64,000 bases of DNA from Sorghum bicolor (GCF_000003195.3 NC_012871.2:61805802-61869801); one strand, 5' to 3'; counted from the first letter of the stretch, positions 1 through 11,016 are shown. Notes: generated by a model not told the origin, from the letters alone. Numbers and translations: made by a program.

Positions 1-1560
1 TAGTGTCCTACAGAAATATAGTTCTGGGATATTCATAACAATGGTTCTCTGTGTTGTTCTAACAGACTGTCTTTGGTTTATACAAGTATACCATGGATGC
101 TAATCACACAAGAAACTAGAACCGACATGGTTGCAAGTTTTTAGTTGGAGGCATGATGACAGATTATCAATGCCATAGTAAGAAATTGCTGAATAAATTT
201 TAGATTTCTTGGTGCTCGGATTGAATATGAGATTTCTAGTTTTATGCAATGAACAGTGATACAGGATAGTCCCTCAGCTCTTATCCTTGTGGCAGCACAT
301 ATATGAATGGTAAAGTATATGCTATCTGAAAATAGTAAATGGGTAGCAGTTCTTTTTTAAATAGGATTGTATTATAACATTAATATATAGAGCACATTAG
401 CACCTTCCATGAAGTATGAAGGTGTAGACTACATCCTCAACAAGCACGACCTTACACCAAGCACAAAGACATGAACACCTGAACAGGAAGATCCTTTAGG
501 ATGTGAAGTGTAGAAGGGTGTGGTCGAGTTGACCACACCACCTCACCAATATTTGTGTCATAGGGACTAAAACTCCGCTGGCATTGGGGTGACAGGGCCT
601 GGAAGATTTTTTATGTGATTGCTGGTGACAGGCGTGCCGGATTGATGAATGACGGCATGGAAAATGCAGTGAAGACCTTGATGTTGGCAACTGTTCTGAG
701 GCACAGAAAGTTGAGAGGAGTGCACCAGACGTCATGTTACTAGCTGGCAAGTACATCTGGCAGGCTGCCTGGCAGAGAGGAAGAGAGGGGGGGGGGGGAG
801 AGAGAGAGAGAGACAAAGGATGAAAACCTCTAGGGGTAGGGGAAGGAGAGAGAGAGGACGGGGGGAGAGCAGGGAATTTCTGGAGATGTGTTCAGTGGTG
901 ACCGGCAACAGCTTTTAGGGTGTCTGATGAGATACTAATGATAGTGCATAAACTACAGAGTACAGACAACTCTTTATTATGTAGCTCTAGGCGTTTCACT
1001 GACAGGCAATGGTAGAACTCGGGCAACTGTTACCCTACATAGATATATTGCTCAACTATTTGGTTTAGTTATGTTGTCCTATATGTTTCACTGTTTCAAA
1101 TGTTCCAATTTAATTATTATACTAGTCAGAAAAGGTTTTATCCTATGCGACAAGTGTTTATGTGGAACCTTGGAAAGTTACACATAGCCACTAAATTTTA
1201 GAGCAATGGATGACATTGATCAATTAGGTGTCTTATTCACAGCAAACTTTTGACTGTATTTTCCCTCAGGGTTTGCCTTGTATCTTGAATCCTACCCAAG
1301 CTCCTATCATCACCATGAATTCATGCTAATGATACGTGTAGATATGCTTGTATAATTAATTGCCTCCATTGACTCTCTGCATTCTTGCTTGACTACGATC
1401 ACTGAACACAAGCATGGTCCATGTAGCTGGTGGCTGCAGCCACATTTTCATTGGAACTGGACCCTAGTAGACCTTAAGTTCATGTCCTATGTCATTTTCT
1501 AGACTAGTCACCACACAATTCACAGTTTTAAACCTTGCCTGAAATAAACTACTAGATTCA
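1..1560. other. Intergenic, no gene seen
   Basis: No open frame here has a recognisable domain or convincing splice structure. Positions 787-798 are a run of 12 G followed by a GA microsatellite to about 813, with more GA-rich sequence to about 870. The stretch from about 590 to 713 resembles 3370-3500, so the duplicated CML segment begins within this region. Confidence 0.6.
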
Positions 1561-2318
1561 AACATCAACAATTGATCCATTTGCTTGTTTCAGTAGGGAT
1601 TTCCACTCATAGGACGGGTTCAGTGGTTTTCTTTTTAACTTCTAATACAGAACATGTACCATGGTAGATACTGCATATAACCTCGCAGGGGATTGAGAAA
1701 TAAGGGAATGATATGTAGTACTGAAACAATGTACTGCCACTTTACCTGAGATAAAACCCAGATGAATACCTTTCGTGATAGATGAAACCCCTGGTGAGAT
1801 TGGTATTAGTTTGTGAGTGTAGTTGTCACTGCCTCAATGGTCGACATATAACTGTAATTCATTTGTTTAGCAATAGTTTTACACTAGAATGTTCTGCTGA
1901 TGCTTCCTCATTTTGTTTGTTTTTGTGCCATGGAAAAGTAAAGTTAGAATTAGACTTTACTGTAGAGCTTGAGGGCATATGTCATGCCAAAGTGTTGGGC
2001 TTTCTTTCTAACAGCTTACTGCTCTATTATTCTCTTCTACGAGATTATAGGCTGACTTCTTCCCATACCTGTGGAATGGGAACATTACCTGTTTTGCAGG
2101 TTATGTGAGGAAAATCACATATCGTGAGGACATTCAAAATATTGACGAGCTAGACAATGGCAAACTACCATAGTTTGAAAGGTCTGAAGTCATTCGGCTG
2201 CTGTAATTTTCTAACTGCTGCCGTATAGCTTGTGCTCGCAACCTACAAATTGACCAATGATTCTTTCCACCGCACATTCTACTGTTCAGCCACGATACAT
2301 GAAGGGGTTGTTCTTTAA

Positions 2319-2358
2319 GCATTGTAAACTTTGTGTTAAAAAAAAGCATTGTAAACTT
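2319..2358 (+). repeat. 14-nt poly-A micro-insertion with 13-bp target duplication
   Basis: A 13-bp sequence, gcattgtaaactt, occurs at 2319-2331 and again at 2346-2358. Between the copies lie 14 nt, tgtgttaaaaaaaa (2332-2345). The layout is that of target-primed reverse transcription reduced to a poly-A tail and a few template bases. The same insertion is at 10048-10063 in the other duplicate. Confidence 0.7.
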
Positions 2359-2612
2359 AGCAATTTGGCCTAGTAATTGTGCCCCTTTTACCTTTGTTGT
2401 TTGCTGACAGATATGATAACGATCGGTACAGAAAAGAAAATAATAATTTTCAATGGGATTCTTTTCTTGGCATATGAAACCATTTTGGTTCGCACGTTGG
2501 CATGGTCCATCTGTTGCCCTCCTCTTTCTGGTTTGAGATTGCCTACACTGCAAGTTCTGGAGGAATCCCAAATTCAGAAACTTTCTGCAGCTCTCGGGCA
2601 TATGTATTGCTA

Positions 2613-2843
2613 GCCGCAGCTCGGCGACGTCCGGCGGGCCTTCTCCGTGTTCGACAGGAACGAGGACGGCAGGATCAGCGCGGAGGAGGTCATGACGGAT
2701 TGACGGTCCTGCGCAAGCTCGGGCAGAGCTGCATCCTGGATAAGTGCCGGAAGATGGTGAGGGGGATCGACAGGGATGGCGATGGCTTCGTCAACATGGA
2801 CGATTTTATGGCCATGATGACGCGCCCGCGCAGGAAGCCGTGA
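2613..2843 (+). pseudogene. Truncated calmodulin-like (CML) pseudogene
   Basis: This is the broken paralogue of the intact CML gene at 10462-11016. Only the 3' part survives, matching roughly residues 112-184: the third EF-hand loop (FDRNEDGRIS), the fourth (IDRDGDGFVN) and the C-terminal RPRRKP. The first two EF-hands and the start codon are lost; the upstream match jumps from about 10375 to about 10797 of the intact copy, a deletion near 415 bp. Between the two surviving loops an 8-nt insertion (attgacgg, just after catgacgg, about 2692-2707) shifts the frame and creates a TGA. The TATA stretch of the intact copy is also absent here. No function is expected. Confidence 0.85.
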
Positions 2844-3854
2844 GCACCCGGCCCAGCCAGCTTCCGTGCACGTCCTGATGTAAAATATGCCGTGCAAATC
2901 ATATATCCTGAATAAGATGATCAGGTTTCAAACCAGCGCTCATTATTTAGCTTGATCTTCTCTTATTCTGTTTATCTTTCTGCAGCTTGCTGATGACACG
3001 CTATTAGGAATTTAGATAGGACTGGTGAAAGAAATATTTGCTGTTAACAAATGGACCGTCGTCTGTCACTGCTCTTTGCAATTGCTAGTTTTCTCTACAC
3101 AGTAGAATTCCCGCTGCAACATGTTACGAACACAGATAACAGCAGGGATCGGAGTTTAGGCGGGGGAATGCATAGCACGACGGGTTGGGATCAGAGAAGT
3201 GCTAGCATGAGAAGGCAAGAGTTCGTTACAATATTCATCATAGATGATTCTCTCTTCTCTTCCTATACATAAGAGTAGTCTAAGGTAGGCAGCCGGTACC
3301 CGCCGTTGTCCACTCTTCTCCGCTCACGTGCTTGCTCGGCTCCCTTGACAATGCACCTTCCTTGGAATTTCTTTTATGTAATTGCCCGTGATGTGTAGGA
3401 AATGGAGAAGACAAAACCATTTGTGAAGAGCGCACGGATCAATGAATGATGACATGGGCAAGTGCGATGAAGACTGATGTTGACAACTGTTCTCAGAGTA
3501 AGGCCTTTGGCTTTAAAGCCAAGCCCTAAGTAAGCAACAAGCAAATCTAACACACAAGCTGCAGGACGAATCTAGAAAAATATTCAGAAAGGGCTTTTTC
3601 TACCTTAAGATAGCTTTAGGCCATTTTTAAAATACATCAATACCAAAAAAAATTATAGAAGGGGCTAAGAGAGGGTTCTATAGGTTCGACGACCATAGGT
3701 GGGCTAGAGCCCCGGCAGCCCCACCGCTAGCTCCGTCACTACCTGCACAATAGACTAGTCTCTTGTTTTCTTGTAGAACATATTTTTTAATTGTATACGG
3801 GTCCAACTTATCTTCACCTTTTTCCAATCTCTCGTACTTTCCTCCATCGTCTTT

Positions 3855-4032
3855 GGCCCTGTTTGGTTCCTCTCGCTAAATTTTTAGGTAGCTAAAATTA
3901 TTTTAGCTATTCTTGAGTAATTAGTAGGACTAAATTATTTTTGCTCTTTTTTAGTTAGTGTGTTTGGAACTTTAGCTACTAAAATAATTAAAGTTTAACT
4001 AGCTAACATTTAGCGAGAGAATCAAACATGCC
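3855..4032. mobile_element. Small TIR element (MITE), family unassigned
   Basis: The ends are inverted: ggccctgtttggttcctctc at the left and, read on the minus strand, ggcatgtttgattctctcgc at the right. The interior is AT-rich and non-coding. No clear target duplication was found, so boundaries are approximate. Confidence 0.6.
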
Positions 4033-4197
4033 AGCATCTGAGGGGAAGAGCTGGACTCGCGACAAGACAAGAAGCAGAGGCGCTCGAATGAGCCCTCGCC
4101 TCCTGCGTAGAGCTGGAGGGCACATGGCCTCCTTTTTACTTCTACAGAGCATGAACCATGGTAGACACTACATATAACCTTGCAAGGGATTTGAGAA

Positions 4198-4424
4198 GGA
4201 TTAAGTCCATATTTGGCCCCTCAACTATCGGCCGAGTTTAATTTTAGCCGCCAACTCTGAAACCGTCTAGACCTGGCCCCCCATCTTTCACACTGGTCCA
4301 ACTTTAGTCCCTGAGTCCGGTTTTGGGCAACGGACCCTGGTTTTGCTTGCCACGGTGGCAACATTGAACACGGTGGACGCCATGTAGGCTTGCAGCATTG
4401 CTTAAACAGGCCGGCCCATTCAGC
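4198..4424 (+). repeat. MULE left terminal inverted repeat
   Basis: About 227 bp, inverted relative to 9068-9294. Five of the roughly nine differences cluster within about 12 bases near 4271-4282. The transposase-side exon begins at its inner edge, as in other MULEs where the TIR carries the promoter. Confidence 0.9.
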
Positions 4425-4673
4425 CCATGTCTCCAGCGACCGAAACCCTAACCCCATCCCCCTTCCTCCGCCCGCCGTTTGTCTGCGTCGCCGTCGCCGT
4501 CGCCGTCGCCGCGGGCGATTCCCCCACTGAGGTCTCCCCTGCATCGGCCTTCGGTACCGAATGCATTGAAACAACAGGTATGTATCATGGTCTGTATCAT
4601 GAGCTTGGTAGATTAGTGGATAGCCTAGATTAGTCCATGGTATGTATCATGAGCTTGTGATTTTCGGTTGTAG

Positions 4674-7600
4674 GAATGGATCCTTTGGAATTTCTTGCTG
4701 TTAGATTTCACTTCGATGGTCAGTTTTACAATGATGGGAGGAGGTTGCATTACATTGGGGGTAAAGAGGAGTTGTCATTTGTGGAGATTGACAAGATGTC
4801 ATTGCCCGAAATACAGGGCCATCTTAAAGACCATTACAATTGTAGTGACCCTGTTACACTGCACTGGTTGTTTCCTGGGAAAATGTTATCAAATGGGCTC
4901 AGAGTGTTGATGGATGACAAGGCATGCATGGATATGTGTCAGGCTATTACTGATGGAGGGGCTGCTGATATATTTGTTGAGCGTGTTTTGGAAGATGATG
5001 CTGAGCAATCTGTCAACTTAGAAAAACTTTCTGCGTATATTTCTTCTCCTGAGAAGATTGAGAAAGAAGTAGCTCAATATAGTAAGTACATTGATTGGAT
5101 TAGGGACAGTGATGATGGTAATGAGGTTGTCAAGGCAAAAAGTCATTGATGCAAGAAGTGTCAGTTAATGACTCAGCTCCAGTGGAGGAAGGGTACAGTT
5201 CACATAGTGATGATAGTGACCAGTCTTACTTGCCTGGTGATGATGAGAGTAGTGAAGATGATGAAGAGGCAGGCCAAATCAGAGCAGATTTGAAAGAGCT
5301 AAAGAAGAAATTGAGTGACAGAGGAATGGTGGTGGTAGATGATGAAGGGCATGAAGTCAATGTGGAGAACTTGATGCCATCCAATCCATTTGCTGAGGGG
5401 GTTGGAGTTGAGTCTGATTCAACAGAAGTGGACACAGATGAAGATGCAGATTCATATGATGAAGAGGAGGGTGAGGTGATCAGGAAGAAGAGGGAATTTC
5501 CCAGGTTTGATGGTAGTGCTGATGTGCCAACTTTCAGTCTTGGCATGTCATTTCCTGACAAAGCTACATTCAGGGAGGCTGTCATCAAATATGGTTTGGC
5601 AGCAAGGAAAGTGTTAAAGTTTGTTAAGAATGAGGCTGCGAGGTGCAGGGTTGTTTGTACTTGGCCTAAGTGTCCATTTGTCTTGCTCCTATCCAAGACA
5701 TCTAGGGCTGAGAGCTCACAGTTAGCTACATGCATAGACAACCACACTTGTCCACCTAGGAGGGACAACTCTCTAGTTACTTCTAAGAAAATTGCAGACA
5801 AGTATGAGAGGATGATTAAAGCAAACCCACAATGGTCTATTCAGAGCATTAGAGAAACAGTCCAAGAAGAAATGTTTGCTGATGTCAGTGTTTCAAAGAT
5901 CAAGAGAGCTAAGTCAATTGTCATGCAGAGGATGTATGATGCCACCAAGGGTGAATATGCAATGGTGTTTGATTACCAGCTAGAGCTGCTTAGGAGCAAT
6001 CCAGGAAGCACTGTGGTAGTTAAGTTAGATACTGAAGAGGCAGAGCCTACATTTATGAGGTTTTATGTCTGCTTCGATGCTTGCAAGAAGGGGTTCCTTG
6101 CTGGATGCAGGAAGGTTATTGGATTTGATGGATGCTTTTTCAAGGGCCTGACCAATGGAGAACTGTTATGTGCTCTAGGAAGAGATGCCAACAATCAAAT
6201 GTACCTAATTGCATGGGCCGTGGTAGAGAGAGACTAAAGACTCCTGGGACTTTTTTCTAGCTTTACTCAGTGCAGATCTGAAGTTTGGAGATGGAACTGG
6301 TTGGGTTTTCATTTCTGATCAGCAAAAAGGTCTTATCAATGCTGTCAACAAGTGGGCTCCTAGAGTAGAGCATAGGATGTGTGCTAGGCATATCTATGCC
6401 AATTGGAGGAAAAAATTCACCAATAAGAAGTATCAGAAGCTGTTTTGGAGGTGTGCCAAGTCCTCATCTATGAATCTCTTCAACTACAACTTGAACAAGC
6501 TCAGGGCTGAGACACCTAAAGGTGCTGATGCAATTATGCAGATAGATCCTAAGCATTGGAGTAGGGCCTGGTTCAAACTAGGTTCTTGCTGTGACTCAGT
6601 GGATAATAACATGTGTGAGTGCTTCAACCACTGGATTTTGAAAGCAAGATTCTTGCCAATAATCAGCATGCTTGAAGGCATAAGGCGCCAGGTAATGGTC
6701 AGGATACATGAAAATAGGACCAAGGCTGAAAGGTGGACTGGTCCAATCTGTCCAAACACCTACAAGAAGTTAATGACTTACATTACAGCTAGTGGTTTCT
6801 GTCATGCAATTAGTAATGGCCAAAACTGTTTTGAAGTAACATACTGGGATCATAGGTTTTCTGTGAACTTGGAGGAAAAGACATGTTCTTGTAGGTTCTG
6901 GCAGTTATCTGGTCTGCCATGCCCTCATGCAATTTCTTGCATCTATGTAGCATCCAAGGCTGTGGAGGATTATGTAGCCAAGTGTTATTTTTTTGAGGAA
7001 TACAATAAGACATATGCCCACTGTCTTCAACCTGTTGAAGGTAGGGAATTCTGGCCAGTATCAGACAGGGCTAAGCCTTTGCCACCAAAGTATGTTAGAA
7101 TGCCAGGAAGGCCAAAGAAGGAGAGGAAAAGGCAGGATGGGGAGAAAAAAAGCCAAGTCGTGGTAAGCTATCCAAACATGGTACAGTTGTGAGGTGCAGA
7201 GTTTGCAAAGGGATTGGACACAACCGGACAACTTGCAGCAGGAAGACAGGAAGTGGAGGTAGTGGCACCGGAGCTAATGTCAGTGGTGGAGGCCAAGTAC
7301 CTAGTGGCAGTGCTAGGGGATCTCATCATGCAAGAGGAGGTAGTACCAGTGGAACTAGAGGAAATGACTCTCATTCAACTAGAGCAAGGACTGGTAATTC
7401 CAAGAGGAAGGCAACACCTTCTTCTACATCAGTGTCCACCAAAAGGCATTGCTCCCAGTTGTCTGTTGATTGCAATGTAAGTAAAGTAAGTACAATTTTG
7501 TACGAAGATACTATAGTTCCAAATGGGTAACAATCTATTTGTACTCTGCAGACTGTGAACAATTCCATGTCTTCATCAGCTAAGATGACCACAAGACTCA

Positions 7601-7809
7601 AGCAAGGAGGTCAAGCTAAGGTCACTTTAGAGGCCACTGCACCTGGTATGCCTGGAAGGCATTCAAAAGCAACTGTGCAACTTTCTGGGCCATCGAGCTC
7701 AAAGGTTGAGGTCTCAGCTATAGGACCACACAGGAAAAAAAGTGCAAGGACAACACCAAGAGGATCAGGCACAACACCAACTTTACTGCTGCAAGGAGCA
7801 CTACCTTGA
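4674..7809 (+). pseudogene. MULE transposase (MuDR/mudrA type), three frameshifts
   Basis: The likely start is ATG 4676, just after a splice acceptor ending at 4673; an upstream exon at 4427-4577 would join in frame but may be 5' UTR. Domains in order: an N-terminal PB1-like region common in grass MULEs (4676-5110), an acidic linker, the MuDR DNA-binding region (about 5520-5700), the MULE DDE core with Asp in GFDG (6127) and Asp in SDQQ (6317), a SWIM zinc finger CSC...CPH (about 6880-6940), and a CCHC knuckle CRVCKGIGHNRTTC (about 7195-7240). A 75-bp intron (7477-7551, gtaagt...gcag) precedes the last exon. Frame changes occur at an A-run (5137-5141), a GA repeat (6226-6233) and an A-run (7145-7151). 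Each lies in a simple repeat, so slippage or base-calling errors are both possible. Otherwise the whole domain set is present. Confidence 0.9.
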
Positions 7810-7863
7810 AGAATAAACCATTTCTGTCATTGTCATGTCACAAGGAAACTATGTTTTCTTTTA

Positions 7864-8010
7864 GAACAATTTGTCATTTGTGTGGTGAACCATGAGATGT
7901 TGTGAACCATGTCATGTTGTGCTAAAACAATTTGTCATTTGTTTGGTGAACCATGTGATGCTGTGAACCATGTCATGTTGTGATAAAACAATTTGGCATT
8001 CGTGTGGTCA
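7864..8010. repeat. Tandem repeat, ~62-bp unit, 2.3 copies
   Basis: The phrase aacaatttgtcatttg recurs at about 7865, 7927 and (diverged) 7989, with gaaccatgtcatgttgtg in each full unit. It sits in the gap between the two convergent MULE genes and may serve as their shared 3' region. Confidence 0.75.
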
Positions 8011-8177
8011 TTCTAATGTCTATGAATTTAGTCATCAGCATTGCAAGTACAGATTGAACTGCCACAAACTAGGATAATTCTCATAGCCGAATAAGACATA
8101 CACAGTACACAAATGCCAAATAAGTCTTACATTCAACGGCCACACACAGAAACTACATACTTAATACATCCTACATA

Positions 8178-8973
8178 CTAATTACTAAGCTTCCAAAAAG
8201 CAGAAACTAATCCAACGCACACAACAAGAGCAAACAACAGGAACTTCCTCTCCTTCTGCAGCTTCACAATCCTGGATTCCAGCTGAGCCCTTGCATCCAA
8301 AACACCCACCATCTGACCTTGCATAGTGGCGACATCCCTACTGGCATCAACAAACATTTGTCTCCTATCTTCATTGAACTTGATAGCGGCTTCCAACTGT
8401 CCCTGCAACCTTTGATTCTCCCTCCCAGCAGCTTCCAACTGACCCTGCAGCCTCTGATTCTCCATGGTAGCAGCATCCAAAGCTCTTGCATGATGAGTTC
8501 GGGCCTCTTCAAGTCCCCATTCGGCTGCAAGAGTTTCACGCTTCCAATACTTCACTGCATCGCGCAAATCAAGCAACAACTGCTTCATGAACCCCATGGT
8601 TGGCTCATCCACCCAGCGGTAAAAATCACAACCACCCTCCTACGCAGAAAAACGAAATCTGAGATCCATTGACTCAAGGGGTCCTACAGCATGTGAATCG
8701 AAGACAAATATGCAAGACAAATTGACCTAAAGTTTGAAGGAAATCCAAGTTTGAACTTACTCGAGCACGCGCACACTTCTGAAACCTCATCCCTGGGTTC
8801 AAATCACTCCAAGAGATGAACTGAGCGGCTTTGACACCACATTTACAGTTCACTGCAGGGGTGTACTCCAGAGGAGCTTCACGGTATGGGATGGGGGACG
8901 CGGATTGGAGGTTCCGGCGCCAATACTCTGCCGCTTGGCCTGCACTGCGGCTGGAAGAGCTTGAGCTCGCCAT
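8178..8973 (-). CDS. MULE-borne GRF zinc-finger, coiled-coil, tail-anchored protein
   Basis: Two exons on the minus strand: 8973-8761 and 8639-8178, with a 121-bp intron (gtaagt...cgtag). The joined frame gives 224 residues. Splicing completes a GRF-type zinc finger: CKC near residue 43 and KCAR at 67-70 come from exon 1, and GGCDFYRWVDEP from exon 2. Then comes a helical coiled-coil region with a duplicated segment (NQRLQGQLEAA twice) and a C-terminal hydrophobic segment, FLLFALVVCVGLVSAFW, predicted to cross a membrane. The start at 8973 is chosen because the upstream frame is proline-rich and runs into the TIR. GRF fingers are found in DNA-repair and nucleic-acid proteins; the role here is unknown. 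It may be a second MULE gene analogous in position to mudrB, or a captured host gene. No internal stops are seen. Confidence 0.8.
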
Positions 8974-9067
8974 TTGAGTCGGGGGAGCTCTCCACAACAG
9001 ATCTGGAGGGCCTCTCGTCGGCGGCGGCGGAGGAGGAGGAAGACAGAATGGTGGGGGTGAGAGACGG

Positions 9068-9294
9068 GCTGAATGGGCCAGCCTGTTTAAGCAATGCTGC
9101 AAGCCTACGTGGCGTCCACCGTGTTCAATGTTGCCACCGTGGCAAGCAAAACCAGGGTCCGCTGCCCAAAACCGGACTCAGGGACTAAAGTTGGACCAGT
9201 GTGAAAGATGAGAGACCAAGACTAGACGGTTTCAGAGTTGGCGGCTAAAATTAAACTCGGTCGATAGTTGAGGGGCCAAATATGGACTTAATCC
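9068..9294 (-). repeat. MULE right terminal inverted repeat
   Basis: The inverted partner of 4198-4424, followed directly by the target duplication atttgagaa at 9295-9303. Confidence 0.9.
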
Positions 9295-9359
9295 ATTTGA
9301 GAAATAAGGGAATAATATGTAGAGTACTGCCACGTTACCAGAGATAAGACCCAGATTAA

Positions 9360-9570
9360 GGGGGTGTTGGAGACTGCTCTTCTCTACGTTTTCTAGCTCT
9401 GCTCCACGGTTTTTAGCCAAACGATTTCAGCTCCACGCACTCAATTCGAGAAAAAAGGATGGAGTTGTGAGAGCACCTAAAGAGGTACTCCACAAACCTC
9501 AGTTTTTTATGGAGCTGATCCACAGTGAAATTTGTGGAGCAGAGTTTGTGGAGCAGTCCCAAACACCCTC
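9360..9570. mobile_element. PIF/Harbinger (Tourist-like) MITE, 211 bp
   Basis: The ends are inverted: gggggtgttggagactgctc and, on the minus strand, gagggtgtttgggactgctc. The target duplication is TAA (9357-9359 and 9571-9573). Copy 1 of the duplicated segment reads straight across this site near 1763, confirming insertion after the duplication. Confidence 0.9.
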
Positions 9571-10034
9571 TAATACCTTTTCTGATAGATGAAACCCCTG
9601 ATGAGATTGGTATTAATTTGTGAGTGTAGTTGTCAGTGCCTCAATGGTCTGACATAACTGTAATTCATTTGTCTACCAATAGTTTCACACTAGGATGTTC
9701 TTCATTAAGTGTTGGGCTTTCTTTCTAACAGCTTACTGCTCTATTATTATCTTCTACAAGATTATACGCTGACTTCTTCCCATACCTGTGGATGGGAACA
9801 TAACTTGTTTTGCAGGTTATGTGAGGAAAATTACATTTCGTGATGACATTCAAAAGATAGACGACCTAGACAGTGGCAAACTACCATAGTTTGAAAGGTT
9901 TGAAGTCATTCGGCTGCTGTAGTTTTGTAACTGCTGCCGAATAGCTTGTGCTCACAACCTACAAATTGACCAATGATTCTTTCCAGTGCATAGTCTACTG
10001 TTCAGGATGATACATGGAGGGGTCGTTCTTTTAA

Positions 10035-10075
10035 GTATTGTAAACTTTGCGTTAAAAAAAAAACATTGTAAACTT
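10035..10075 (+). repeat. Poly-A micro-insertion shared with copy 1
   Basis: The insertion tgcgtt plus ten A (10048-10063) lies between gtattgtaaactt (10035-10047) and cattgtaaactt (10064-10075). It occupies the same place as the one at 2332-2345, so it predates the segmental duplication. Confidence 0.7.
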
Positions 10076-10192
10076 AGCAATGGTGCCTAATAATTGTACT
10101 CATTTTACCTCTGTTGTTTGCTTACAGAGATGATAACGATCGATATTCAGAAAAGAAAATAATAGATTTCAAGGGGATTCTTCCCTCGGCTG

Positions 10193-10204
10193 TATATATA
10201 TAAA
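10193..10204 (+). promoter_or_regulatory. Possible TATA box of the CML gene
   Basis: A tatatatataaa stretch lies about 260 bp upstream of the CML start codon. The matching position in the pseudogene copy (near 2470) reads catatgaaa, so the element is absent there, with about 35 bp further missing downstream. Confidence 0.45.
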
Positions 10205-10461
10205 ACCTTTTTGGTTTGCTGTACGTTCCCAAGCAGCTTCGTATTAGAATCTTATACTTCGCACGTTGGCATGGTCCATCTGTTGCCCTCCTTTCTGGTT
10301 TGAGATTGCCTACGCTGCAGGTTCTGGAGGAATCCCACATTCTGAAACTTTCTGCAGCTCTCAGGCATATGTATTATCGCAAACTTTGCTGATGGCAGGC
10401 GACATATAAACTTTGACGAAGGGCAAGCTAGCCAGCAGCTGACCAATTATTCATCGCAAAA

Positions 10462-11016
10462 ATGTCTCATCTGAGCATCCTCTCCTTCAAGTACAATCTC
10501 GCGAAGCTCCGGTCCAAGGCCGGCCGGCCAATTGGGCGGCCGCTGTCGGCCAGGGACCGCCAGTACTCCGACCTGAGCACCTACAAGCCCGACGACGAGG
10601 AGATGAAGAAAGTTTTCAGCATGATAGCTGGCCAATCCCACGGGAAGATCAGCAAGAAAGACCTGCAGCTGCTGCTGGAGAGGTTCGGGAAGGCGGACGC
10701 CGCCGCCGAGGCCCGGCGGATGATGTGCGTCGCGGACCACAACAAGGACGGGTACATGGACCTGGAGGAGTTCATGGAGGTGCACCGGAACGGCGTGCAG
10801 CTCGGGGACATCCGTCGGGCCTTCTTCGTGTTCGACAGGAACGGGGACGGCAGGATCAGCGCGGAGGAGGTCATGACGGTGCTGTGCAACCTCGGGCAGA
10901 GCTGCAGCCTGGATGACTGCCGGAAGATGGTGAGGGAGGTCGACAGGAACGGCGATGGCTTCGTGGACATGGACGAGTTCATGGTCATGATGACTCGCCC
11001 GCGGAGGAAGCCGTGA
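10462..11016 (+). CDS. Calmodulin-like Ca2+-binding protein (CML), 184 aa
   Basis: An intronless 184-residue frame. CML proteins are calcium sensors that change shape on binding Ca2+ and modulate target proteins. EF-hand loops: the first (about 56-67, AGQSHGKISKKD) is degenerate and lacks the leading Asp; the second (92-103, DHNKDG), third (125-136, DRNGDG) and fourth (161-172, DRNGDG) each have Asp at position 1, Gly at 6 and Glu at 12. Three functional Ca2+ sites are therefore predicted. The N-terminal 45 residues are basic and the protein ends in RPRRKP; neither is typical of calmodulin itself. ATG 10462 is the first in-frame start and follows a stretch shared with the pseudogene copy. A second EF-hand gene lies 1.7 kb downstream. 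CML class is clear; the exact orthologue is not. Confidence 0.93.
   Translation: MSHLSILSFKYNLAKLRSKAGRPIGRPLSARDRQYSDLSTYKPDDEEMKKVFSMIAGQSHGKISKKDLQLLLERFGKADAAAEARRMMCVADHNKDGYMDLEEFMEVHRNGVQLGDIRRAFFVFDRNGDGRISAEEVMTVLCNLGQSCSLDDCRKMVREVDRNGDGFVDMDEFMVMMTRPRRKP

Larger units (their letters stand above)
590..3130 (+). repeat. Tandem segmental duplication, copy 1
   Basis: This segment aligns by eye, with gaps, to the segment at about 3370-11220. Matching blocks are 590-713 with 3370-3500, 1618-1790 with 4125-4197 plus 9304-9600, 1800-2610 with 9605-10375, and 2613-3130 with 10797-11200. Order and orientation are the same, so this is a direct tandem duplication. Copy 1 lacks the MULE and the 211-bp MITE present in copy 2 and therefore preserves their empty sites. 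It has lost most of the CML reading frame. Confidence 0.85.
4198..9294 (+). mobile_element. Mutator-like element (MULE), 5.1 kb, with two genes
   Basis: The element is bounded by terminal inverted repeats of about 227 bp (4198-4424 and 9068-9294) that start GGATTAAGTCC and differ at about nine positions. A perfect 9-bp target duplication, atttgagaa, lies at 4189-4197 and 9295-9303, the length expected for Mutator elements. The duplicate locus near 1690 is uninterrupted at the matching site. Inside are a MuDR-type transposase gene on the plus strand and a GRF zinc-finger gene on the minus strand, arranged convergently with a short tandem repeat between them. TIR similarity of about 96 per cent suggests a fairly recent arrival. 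Confidence 0.95.

Noticed and set aside
5226..5801. 191-codon minus-strand frame
   Set aside because: Mirror of the acidic, low-complexity part of the MULE transposase; no independent signal.
8319..9188. Plus-strand frames opposite the GRF gene
   Set aside because: No domain; the minus strand has the spliced zinc finger.
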